Shown here: in pieces, positions 13,427 through 20,814 of the stretch
How positions within the stretch are numbered: the first letter of the stretch is position 1
Layout of the letters: every line of letters starts with the position of its first letter
Source of the DNA: Bacteroides fragilis
GTDB taxonomy: Bacteria; Bacillota; Clostridia; Lachnospirales; Lachnospiraceae
Direction of reading: 5' to 3'
DNA: 64,000 nucleotides
Assembly: GCA_023664485.1 (NCBI GenBank)
Contig: JAMPFK010000002.1
Coordinates: 62,001-126,000 of the forward strand
Position numbers and translations under genes: made by a program
Notes under the pieces: generated by a model
The model's database searches: none
What the model was told of the DNA's origin: nothing
The model's input: only the letters and a program-made list of their open reading frames with translations

Positions 13427-14968
13427 ATGAACGGATTACGCAGTACAATTTATGAATTGCTTGTGAAAGCGGAAGAGGCCTATGGGATGCAGGATGTTGT
13501 CCGATATAAGGTAAAGAGCGCCGATGAGGGCGGTAAAAAAGAAACGAAGGTGGAGGCAAGGACATACACGCAGCTGCGGCAGGACAGCGAACGTTTTTCG
13601 ACGGCGCTTGCGAAGCTGGGAGAACAGGGAAAGCATATCGCCCTGATAGGGGCTGCTTCCTATTCGTGGATTACGGCATACTACGGCATTGTGAACGGCG
13701 GAAGCGTGGCGGTGCCGCTCGATGCCAGTCTGCCGGACGGGGATTTATGCGAACTGCTCGACAGGGCGGATGTGACGGCGCTTGTTTATGATAAAGCGAA
13801 GGAAAGCACGGCTCTTATGGCGGCGGAAAAATGTCCCGGCCTCTCCCATATGATAGCGATGGAGGCGCAGAATGACGGGATACCAGGCGCCCTGTCCATG
13901 TGGGAGCTGGTGGAAAAGGCGCCGGGCGGTACGGGATATGAACCGAAACCGGAGGATCTGGCGACGATCATGTTTACTTCCGGTACTACGGGAAAGAGCA
14001 AGGGCGTTATGCTCACGCACCGGAATCTTGCGGAAAACGCGACCGCGCTCGATATGGGATATGCGCCTGGAACGGTCGTTATGAGCGTGCTTCCGATTCA
14101 TCATGCGTACTGTCTGAGCATGGATATCCTCAAAGGAACCTCTATCGGCGCAATTATCTGTATCAACGATTCGCTCCTGCGGGTCGCTAAGAATATCAGG
14201 CTTTTTGAGCCGAATATGATTCTGATGGTGCCGCTTATGGTGGAAACGCTCGCGAAGAAACTGGAAGAGGCTTCGCTGATTCCGGCGCCGCTCGTGAAAG
14301 CGAAAGTATTCGGGAAACAGTTCCACACGATTTGCAGCGGCGGCGCATACTTAAATCCGGCCTATATTGAATTATTCAAAAAATATGGAATTACGATTCT
14401 GCAGGGTTACGGCATGACGGAATGTTCGCCGGTTATCAGCACGAACCGCAGCGGCGCTTTTAAGGCGGGCTCGGTCGGACGATGTATGCCAAACTGCGAG
14501 GTGAAAATCGTAGAGGAAGAAATCTGGGTAAAAGGCAGCAGCGTGATGCAGGGCTATTATAAAATGCCGGAGGAAACGGCAGGGACACTGGAAAACGGCT
14601 GGCTGAAAACGGGCGACCTCGGCTATATAGACGAGGATGGTTTCCTGTTCCTGACCGGACGCAAAAAGAATCTGATTATCACGCCGAACGGCGAGAACGT
14701 ATCCCCGGAGGAAATCGAGAACAGGCTCGGCAGAGAGCGGCTGGTACGGGAAGTGCTCGTGCGGGAGAACGGCGGCGTCATCGAGGCGGAAATCTTTCCC
14801 GATCATGAATACGCCGCGAAGAAGAAGATCAAAGATATTCCGTCGGCGTTACAGGAAATCTTTGATGTCTATAACAGGACCGTGCCGCCCTATAAGCGTA
14901 TCTTCAAGCTGAAAGTGCGGGACGCGGAGTTTGAAAAGAATACGACGAAGAAGATAAAAAGGTTATAG
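13427..14968 (+). CDS. Acyl-AMP ligase / adenylation enzyme
   Basis: A 513-aa member of the ANL superfamily, which adenylates a carboxylate and transfers it to a thiol, here presumably the adjacent carrier protein. Core motifs: IMFTSGTTGKSKGVMLTH (A3), GYGMTECSPV (A5), WLKTGDLGYIDEDG (A7), FLTGRKKNLIITPNGENVSP (A8), and the catalytic Lys in NTTKKIKRL at the extreme C-terminus (A10). It resembles long-chain acyl ligases rather than amino-acid adenylation domains, but specificity cannot be read by eye. It starts 10 bases after the carrier gene and closes the operon. Confidence 0.88.
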   Translation: MNGLRSTIYELLVKAEEAYGMQDVVRYKVKSADEGGKKETKVEARTYTQLRQDSERFSTALAKLGEQGKHIALIGAASYSWITAYYGIVNGGSVAVPLDASLPDGDLCELLDRADVTALVYDKAKESTALMAAEKCPGLSHMIAMEAQNDGIPGALSMWELVEKAPGGTGYEPKPEDLATIMFTSGTTGKSKGVMLTHRNLAENATALDMGYAPGTVVMSVLPIHHAYCLSMDILKGTSIGAIICINDSLLRVAKNIRLFEPNMILMVPLMVETLAKKLEEASLIPAPLVKAKVFGKQFHTICSGGAYLNPAYIELFKKYGITILQGYGMTECSPVISTNRSGAFKAGSVGRCMPNCEVKIVEEEIWVKGSSVMQGYYKMPEETAGTLENGWLKTGDLGYIDEDGFLFLTGRKKNLIITPNGENVSPEEIENRLGRERLVREVLVRENGGVIEAEIFPDHEYAAKKKIKDIPSALQEIFDVYNRTVPPYKRIFKLKVRDAEFEKNTTKKIKRL

Positions 14969-14993
14969 AAAACGCTGTAAAAGACGGGATTAA

Positions 14994-15179
14994 AGTGATA
15001 GAATTGAGGAAGGAACCACGTCATGGGGCAAGGATAGCACGGTTGTATTGTATCTGATGGCAGCAGCCTGGGCGATTACAAAGCATAAAGAAGAACCGCT
15101 GAAAATCGTGTTTTCAGATGCGGAATGTATTTTGTCCCTGCGGGACGGAGATGTCGATAGAGGGTTTTTGATACTATAG
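14994..15179 (+). pseudogene. Fragment of a PP-loop (PAPS reductase-like) protein
   Basis: The frame reads SWGKDSTVVLYLMAAAWA, then PLKIVFSDAE, then a divergent tail and a stop at 15177-15179. This matches the SGGKDSTVxLHL pyrophosphate-binding loop and the next strand VVFxDxE of phosphoadenosine-phosphosulfate reductase-like PP-loop ATPases. There is no credible start before the loop (a stop lies at 14991) and everything after the second strand is missing, so I call it a relic. A short genuine peptide starting at 15057 cannot be excluded. Confidence 0.42.
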
Positions 15180-15199
15180 GAAAGATGGAGAAATAAAAA

Positions 15200-15703
15200 G
15201 TGGCTTTCGGGAAAAAAAGAAAACGAAATATAGGACTGGAACTGCTCGTCATTTTTTTATCGATTATCGGTCTGATGCTGTTGATCTATCTGGTGATGAT
15301 TCTCTCTTTTCAGGATGGAGACCGCTCCGCCAGCGAAACGATGAGCATCGCGGCCGGAATTTCACAGCGTATCTATACGAATCCGACGGAAGATGAGATA
15401 AAAACGGTCAGCCTGATGCTGCGTTACGTTGCCCATCTCGGCCTGTTCTTTATCGTCGGGTTTGTCACAACCTTTGTCAGCATGGTGATTTTCAGAAGAT
15501 ATTACCGGATTTTCGGCGTGATGCTGGCCGGCGGTATCTGTTATGTGCTGGCCTATTATACGGAGTATTATAAACAGTTCATTGAAGGCAGGCATTTTCA
15601 AATGACGGATGTGGGATTAAACTGGCTGGGAAGTGCGGCCGGTATCGCCTGCATGGTCGTCTCCTATTTTTTAAACCGTCTGCTGGTAGAGATGTCCTCC
15701 TGA
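15200..15703 (+). CDS. VanZ-like membrane protein
   Basis: A 167-aa protein with four hydrophobic segments. The VanZ-family pattern is visible: an SFQDGDRSASET motif after the first helix, LRYVAHLGLFFIVG, and the C-terminal TEYYKQFIEGRHFQMTDVGLNWLGSAAG. VanZ of Enterococcus raises teicoplanin resistance by an unclear mechanism; most clostridial homologues are of unknown role and this one has no van genes nearby. The start is GTG 15200 with GATGGAG upstream. Confidence 0.85.
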   Translation: MAFGKKRKRNIGLELLVIFLSIIGLMLLIYLVMILSFQDGDRSASETMSIAAGISQRIYTNPTEDEIKTVSLMLRYVAHLGLFFIVGFVTTFVSMVIFRRYYRIFGVMLAGGICYVLAYYTEYYKQFIEGRHFQMTDVGLNWLGSAAGIACMVVSYFLNRLLVEMSS

Positions 15704-15714
15704 AAAATTTTCTG

Positions 15715-15746
15715 AAAAAAGCCCCGGACATTTAACGTCTCAGGGC
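15715..15746 (-). terminator. Intrinsic terminator of tyrA-aroA
   Basis: On the minus strand, GCCCTGAGAC (15746-15737) pairs with GTCCGGGGC (15729-15721), with one bulge and one wobble, followed by six Ts (15720-15715). The stem spans the aroA stop codon and faces the VanZ gene end. Confidence 0.65.
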
Positions 15747-17009
15747 CTCTAAATCGTCATAGAAGGAAGGGTAGCTGATATTTACCGACTCTCTTCCTTT
15801 TATGATTGTTTCTCCTTCCGCGAGCAGAGCGGCGACCGAAAAGCTCATCGCGATCCGGTGGTCCAAATGAGAGTCGATTACGGCTCCGTGTAACGGTCTG
15901 CCGCCCTCGATGATCATACCGTCCTCCGTTCCGGTGATCTGTGCGCCCATTGCCGACAGGTTTTCTACCATCACATCGATTCGATTGGATTCCTTGACCT
16001 TTAATTCCGCCGCGTCCCTGATAATCGTAGTGCCTTCCGCGGCGGCAGCCATAATATTGATGACGGGCAGTTCGTCGATGAGCGTCGGGATGATATCTCC
16101 TTCGATCGTGACGCCGTGCAGATGGCTGGATCTTACGAGCAGGTCCGCGGTCGGTTCCCCGTCGTGATTTTCATTCAGTATCGTAATGTCGCCGCCCATT
16201 GCGAGCGCGGTTTTTAAAATGCCGTCTCTGGTAGGATTGATACCTGCATTTTTGATGAGCAGTTCGGAATCTGGCACACACAGTCCGGCGGCGATGAAAT
16301 AGGCGGCGGAGGAAATATCCCCGGGCACATTCACATACTGGCCGGTCAATTTTGGCCTGGGCCGGATGCAGGCCGTGGCGCCTTCTGTCCGGATGTCGGC
16401 GCCAAAATAACGCAGCATGATTTCGGAATGATTCCGGCTGATGACGGGTTCCGTCACCTTCGTTTCTCCTTCGGCATAGAGCCCGGCGAGGAGAATTGCG
16501 GATTTGACCTGGGCGGATGCGACTTTGGAACGATAGTGGATGCCGTGAAGGGAGCGGCCCTTTATATGCAGTGGCGCGCAGTCGTTTCCGTTTACGCTGG
16601 CGATATCCGCACCCATCATGGTAAGCGGTTCTATGATTCTGCGCATGGGGCGTTTTTGGATGGAGGCATCGCCGGTCAGCGTCGTTTCAAAAGGCTGAGC
16701 GGCCAGAATGCCGGAAATCAGGCGTGTCGTTGTGCCGCTGTTGCCCGCATCGAGCACAGATGCAGGCGCTTTCAGGCCGTACAGCCCTTTGCCATGCACC
16801 CGTATTTTATCGGGCGTATTTTCGATTTCAATGCCCATGCGGCGAAAACAGTCGATGGTGGAGAGACAGTCAGCACCCTGCAGAAAATTGGTAATTTCTG
16901 TCAGGCCGTCGGCAAGAGAGCCGAACATGACCGCTCTGTGCGATATGGATTTGTCGCCGGGAATGGTGATTTCCCCATGCAGTCCCCTGTTCTTTGCGAT
17001 ATTTGTCAT
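15732..17009 (-). CDS. aroA: 3-phosphoshikimate 1-carboxyvinyltransferase (EPSP synthase)
   Basis: AroA joins phosphoenolpyruvate to shikimate-3-phosphate, the sixth shikimate-pathway step. At 425 aa it is full length. Signatures: PGDKSISHRAVMFGSLADG near the N-terminus, LDAGNSGTTTRLISGIL, KRPMRRIIEPLTMMGA, and the C-terminal KVKESNRIDVMVENLSAMGA and DHRIAMSFSVAALLA. It follows tyrA on the same strand after 43 bases, so the two form a short aromatic amino-acid operon; no other aro genes are nearby. Confidence 0.95.
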   Translation of the reverse strand: MTNIAKNRGLHGEITIPGDKSISHRAVMFGSLADGLTEITNFLQGADCLSTIDCFRRMGIEIENTPDKIRVHGKGLYGLKAPASVLDAGNSGTTTRLISGILAAQPFETTLTGDASIQKRPMRRIIEPLTMMGADIASVNGNDCAPLHIKGRSLHGIHYRSKVASAQVKSAILLAGLYAEGETKVTEPVISRNHSEIMLRYFGADIRTEGATACIRPRPKLTGQYVNVPGDISSAAYFIAAGLCVPDSELLIKNAGINPTRDGILKTALAMGGDITILNENHDGEPTADLLVRSSHLHGVTIEGDIIPTLIDELPVINIMAAAAEGTTIIRDAAELKVKESNRIDVMVENLSAMGAQITGTEDGMIIEGGRPLHGAVIDSHLDHRIAMSFSVAALLAEGETIIKGRESVNISYPSFYDDLEALRR

Positions 17010-17052
17010 CGGAGATTCCTCGTTCTTTCTGATTTTCTGAAAAAATTTGTAT

Positions 17053-18156
17053 TCAGTTCTTTTTCGTATGAATGGGATAGCCGTGCCCCGTCAAAATCCG
17101 GACGGCGCAATCGGCGGCGGTATCCTCGTAAAATTCGATCCGCAGGGCGCCTTCCGCCAGTTCCCTGTTATGGTTGATGCCGATATTTTTGATGCTGACA
17201 TCGTGTTCGGCCAAAAGAGAAGCGATGGCGGCGATGGAGCCGGGCTTATCGGCGATATCGACCGTAATGACATACTCCGTTTTGATCGGTCCGCTGGATG
17301 CGCCGATAAAGGACTCGCGATAAGCCCTCGCGCAGTCGAAGAACTGATAGAGCGTATCGGCGTCTTTGGCATCCAGCTTTTCCCTGAAAACGGTCAGGTC
17401 CTGTATATACCGGTCGAGCAGCGAAGAAATATTCCGGGTATTGGTTAAGCAGATCTGCTGCCACATTGCCGGCGAGGAAGAGGCGATCCGCGTGATGTCC
17501 TTAAAACCGCCGGCGGCGATCATCTTCATGACGCCTTCCTTTGAATCCGCATTTTTGACAAGATTGACCAGGGATGCGGCGATTACATGCGGCAGATGGG
17601 AAACTGCCGCGGTAACATAGTCGTGCTGTTCGCAGGTTAAGATGAGCGGAATCGCGCCGATCGTCTGCACAAGCGTCTGGTAAGCGGAAATTTTTTCTGT
17701 CGGTACTTCTCTGGCCGGCGTCAGAATATAATATGCGTTTTCGAACAAAGATGCCCTGGAATTGGCATAACCAAACCGTTCGGAGCCGGTCATCGGGTGG
17801 CCGCCGATGAACTGTCCGTTCAGTCCGAGCGATGCGATATGTTCGTGAATCCCCGTCTTGACGCTTCCAACATCGGTGAGCACCGTTTCGGGGGAAAGAT
17901 ATTTTTTCAGGGTAAAAAGATTCTGGTCATTATGGGATACCGGCGCACATAGAAATAGATAGTCGCAGCAGCCGAAAGCCTCTCCAATCTGGAAACAGGC
18001 TTCCTGTATGACGCCTTCGTCCAAAGCGAGTTCCAGAGAGGCGGTATTGGTATCGTAAGCGATGATATGCGTCTGGGGCAGTCTGGCATGAAGAGCCTTG
18101 GCGATGGAGCCGCCGATCAGGCCGAGCCCAATAAAACCACAGGTAAAAGCGGGCAT
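17053..18156 (-). CDS. tyrA: Prephenate dehydrogenase with ACT domain
   Basis: TyrA oxidatively decarboxylates prephenate towards tyrosine. The Rossmann motif GLGLIGGSIAKAL begins near residue 8, and GGHPMTGSERFGYANS and AAVSHLPHVIAASLVNL mark the catalytic part. A C-terminal ACT domain (VDIADKPGSIAAIASLLAEH) suggests feedback control by an amino acid, normally tyrosine. The start is ATG 18156 with GAAAGGAG upstream; a TTG 18 bases earlier contains that ribosome site and is rejected. About 367 aa. Confidence 0.94.
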   Translation of the reverse strand: MPAFTCGFIGLGLIGGSIAKALHARLPQTHIIAYDTNTASLELALDEGVIQEACFQIGEAFGCCDYLFLCAPVSHNDQNLFTLKKYLSPETVLTDVGSVKTGIHEHIASLGLNGQFIGGHPMTGSERFGYANSRASLFENAYYILTPAREVPTEKISAYQTLVQTIGAIPLILTCEQHDYVTAAVSHLPHVIAASLVNLVKNADSKEGVMKMIAAGGFKDITRIASSSPAMWQQICLTNTRNISSLLDRYIQDLTVFREKLDAKDADTLYQFFDCARAYRESFIGASSGPIKTEYVITVDIADKPGSIAAIASLLAEHDVSIKNIGINHNRELAEGALRIEFYEDTAADCAVRILTGHGYPIHTKKN

Positions 18157-18243
18157 AAAAGATGCTCCTTTCAAAATTTTTGAACACTAATATAGTATAT
18201 CAACGGTACAAATATATAAAATGGGCAAAATATTCAAAAAAGA

Positions 18244-18272
18244 TTGCAATCTGTAAAAATATTTAGTAAAAT
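18244..18272 (+). promoter_or_regulatory. Promoter of the EF-G-like gene
   Basis: TTGCAA at 18244-18249 and TAAAAT at 18267-18272 are separated by 17 bases. The gene starts at 18357 after GGAGGATAAGAT. The same TTGCAA -35 form recurs before nfnA. Confidence 0.6.
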
Positions 18273-18356
18273 ATACACATCGTATCGATTTAAGGGGCAA
18301 ATGGCCGTTGTGACAATTTGCCATAAGACAAAATTGACGGAATTGGAGGATAAGAT

Positions 18357-20444
18357 ATGAATGTTTACACAACTGACAAAATTCGTAACGTAGTGCTGCT
18401 TGGCCACGGGGGCTGCGGTAAGACCAGCCTGGTAGAAGCAATGGCATACCTTGCGGGTATTACCTCGCGTATGGGTAAGGTGGCGGATGGCAATACGATA
18501 AGCGATTATGGTAAGGAGGAGCAGAAACGACAGATATCCATCACCACTTCCGTTGTTCCGATCGAGTGGGAAGGCGTTAAGATCAATGTGTTAGATACGC
18601 CCGGATTTTTTGATTTTGTGGGAGAGGTAGAAGAGGCGGTCAGCGCGGCTGACGCGGCGATTATCGTGGTTTCCGGCAAGGCCGGCATGGAAGTCGGCGC
18701 GGAGAAGGCCTGGGAATTTTGCGAGAAATATAAGCTGCCCCGCTTCGTATTCGTAACGGATATGGATATCGATAACGCGTCCTTCCGCCAGGTCGTAGAA
18801 GATATGACTGAAAAATATGGAAAGAAAATGGCCCCTTTCCATCTTCCGATTCGTGAAGATGAAAAATTTGTCGGCTATATCAACGTGATTACGGAGCAGG
18901 CGTACCGTTGGAAAGATAAAGAAGTCGTAGAATGTGAAATGCCTGAATACAGCAAGGCGAATCTGCAGCTCTGCCGGGACGCGCTTATGGAAGCGGTAGC
19001 GGAGACGAGCGAAGAATTCATGGAGCGTTATTTCAACGGGGAAGCTTTTTCTGAAGCGGAGATCAGAGCGGCTCTCAGAAGTAATGTCATGGATGGAAGC
19101 ATCGTGCCGATGTCCATGGGTTCCAGCCTGCTTTGCCAGGGTATCTATACGCTGCTCGACGATATCGTAAAATATATGCCTAGTCCGGAAAACAGAGAGA
19201 TGGCCGGGATCAATCTGAAAACGAACGAAATTTTCAAGGCGGATTTTGATTTTTCAAAACAGAAATCGGCGTATATTTTCAAGACGATCGTGGATCCTTT
19301 TATCGGAAAATACTCTCTGATCAAAGTGTGTTCCGGCGTCTTTAAGAACGACGATCTGATTTATAATGAAGAAAAGGATATCGAAGAAAAAATCAGTAAA
19401 TTGTATGTGCTTCAGGGAAGCAGGCCGATTGAGATGAAAGAGCTTCATGCAGGCGATATCGGAGCGATCGCGAAGCTGACGGCGGCGAGGACGGGCAATA
19501 CGCTTTCCACGAAAGCGCATCCGATCCGTTTTGGTAAGACCGAGATTTCCACGCCGTATACGGCAATGCGGTATCAGGCGCAGAACAAAGCGGATATCGA
19601 TAAGATTTCCCAGGCTTTGCAGAAGATGACGCATGAGGATCAGACGTTAAAGGTAGTCAACGACGCGGAGAACAAACAGACATTATTATATGGTATGGGC
19701 GATCTGCATCTGGAAGTCGTTACGAGCAGACTGCTCAGCGAATATAAAGCGGGCATCAGGCTTTCCCAGCCGAAAGTTGCTTACAGAGAGACGATCCAGA
19801 AAAAATCGGATGTGGAATATAAATATAAGAAACAGTCCGGCGGACACGGCCAGTACGGTCATGTTAAGATGAAATTTGAACCGTCGGGTTCTCTGGAAGA
19901 TTCCTATGTATTTGAGCAGATGGTAGTAGGCGGCGCCGTACCTAAGAATTTCTTCCCGGCTGTGGAAAAAGGGCTTCAGGATTCCGTTGTGAGCGGACCG
20001 TTAGCCGCTTATCCGGTAGTCGGCGTTAAGGCCATTTTATACGATGGCTCTTATCATCCGGTAGACTCTTCCGAAATGGCATTCAAAATGGCGACGATAC
20101 AGGCGTTTAAGAAAGGCTTTATGGAAGCGAAGCCGATACTTCTCGAACCTATCGCTTCTTTGAAGGTGACGGTGCCGGATGCTTATACCGGCGATATTAT
20201 GGGAGATCTGAACAAACGACGTGGAAGAGTGCTCGGCATGAATCCGACCACAGACGGCAGGCAGATCATCGAAGCGGATATTCCGGTATCCTGTTTGTAT
20301 GGTTATTGTACCGATCTGCGTTCCATGACGGGCGGCAGAGGCACCTATGAATACCAGTTCGCAAGATATGAGCAGGCGCCAGGCGATGTACAGGAGAAAG
20401 AAGTTGCGGCAAGGGCGAATAAAGTAGAGGCAGGAGAAGAATAG
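18357..20444 (+). CDS. Elongation factor G-like translational GTPase (EF-G2 type)
   Basis: A 695-aa five-domain EF-G homologue. The P-loop GHGGCGKTS is at residues 16-24. The switch II motif reads DTPGFFDF (80-87) where canonical EF-G has DTPGHVDF, so the catalytic His is Phe84. The G4 motif NKxD reads TDMD (134-137). Domain IV has GGHGQYGHVKMKFEP and domain V the usual LNKRRGRVLGM. These changes are typical of EF-G paralogues that are not the main translocase. The gene stands alone, without rpsL/rpsG/tuf, which supports this. Role unknown (perhaps stress or ribosome rescue). Confidence 0.9.
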   Translation: MNVYTTDKIRNVVLLGHGGCGKTSLVEAMAYLAGITSRMGKVADGNTISDYGKEEQKRQISITTSVVPIEWEGVKINVLDTPGFFDFVGEVEEAVSAADAAIIVVSGKAGMEVGAEKAWEFCEKYKLPRFVFVTDMDIDNASFRQVVEDMTEKYGKKMAPFHLPIREDEKFVGYINVITEQAYRWKDKEVVECEMPEYSKANLQLCRDALMEAVAETSEEFMERYFNGEAFSEAEIRAALRSNVMDGSIVPMSMGSSLLCQGIYTLLDDIVKYMPSPENREMAGINLKTNEIFKADFDFSKQKSAYIFKTIVDPFIGKYSLIKVCSGVFKNDDLIYNEEKDIEEKISKLYVLQGSRPIEMKELHAGDIGAIAKLTAARTGNTLSTKAHPIRFGKTEISTPYTAMRYQAQNKADIDKISQALQKMTHEDQTLKVVNDAENKQTLLYGMGDLHLEVVTSRLLSEYKAGIRLSQPKVAYRETIQKKSDVEYKYKKQSGGHGQYGHVKMKFEPSGSLEDSYVFEQMVVGGAVPKNFFPAVEKGLQDSVVSGPLAAYPVVGVKAILYDGSYHPVDSSEMAFKMATIQAFKKGFMEAKPILLEPIASLKVTVPDAYTGDIMGDLNKRRGRVLGMNPTTDGRQIIEADIPVSCLYGYCTDLRSMTGGRGTYEYQFARYEQAPGDVQEKEVAARANKVEAGEE

Positions 20445-20526
20445 TGTGAGAAGAACTTCTAAAGCTCATGCCAATGGGCATTTCGCTAAGAAGTTCTACG
20501 ATTCGCTTCGCGAATCTTTCTCGCAC
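20444..20526. repeat. Three-way-junction palindromic element
   Basis: An outer stem pairs 20444-20451 with 20519-20526. Inside are two arms: AGAACTTCT (20452-20460) with AGAAGTTCT (20489-20497), capped by a TGCC/GGCA hairpin (20469-20480), and GATTCGC (20500-20506) with GCGAATC (20510-20516). Every stem is perfect or has one wobble. It begins on the last base of the EF-G-like stop codon and lacks a T-run. It looks like an intergenic repeat or structured RNA element; no second copy was noticed in the window. Confidence 0.55.
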
Positions 20527-20613
20527 TGGAGAATGCCTGAAATACCGGACACATATGAATTCGTGTGTAAAAGGGTCTGACCTTTTTGTCAGATAAATAT
20601 CCTTTTTGGAGAA

Positions 20614-20666
20614 GAAAAAACGGGATGCGGATGTATTGGGGAATACAGCATCCTGTTTTTTATTTT
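20614..20666 (+). terminator. Intrinsic terminator upstream of leuS
   Basis: A-rich AAAAAACGGGATGC (about 20615-20628) pairs with GCATCCTGTTTTTT (about 20648-20661), with one wobble, followed by TATTTT. A smaller TCTGAC/GTCAGA hairpin lies at 20576-20593. The 370-base gap before leuS thus holds the palindromic element, this terminator and the leuS promoter. Confidence 0.7.
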
Positions 20667-20712
20667 GGCCGGACTGCCGCGCGTGCGCTTTCCGGCGGTG
20701 CGGAATTAAAGG

Positions 20713-20740
20713 TTGACAAATTATCCGGGTATAGTAAAAT
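20713..20740 (+). promoter_or_regulatory. Promoter of leuS
   Basis: TTGACA at 20713-20718 and TAAAAT at 20735-20740 with 16 bases between. The short leader contains one hairpin (TGTCCG 20784-20789 with CGGACA 20796-20801) just before the AGGAG ribosome site. No T-box features were found. Confidence 0.65.
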
Positions 20741-20814
20741 AATGGTCAGATTGAAAAAGTATACGGAAGTATAGCGGAGCAGGTGTCCGGCAGAACGGAC
20801 AGATAGGAGCAGAC

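Noticed and set aside
20586..20774. 62-codon ORF between the EF-G-like gene and leuS
   Set aside because: It runs through a terminator and the leuS promoter, so the frame is accidental.
20667..20814. T-box leader before leuS
   Set aside because: No conserved T-box sequence, specifier loop or antiterminator was found; the leader is only about 75 bases after the promoter.
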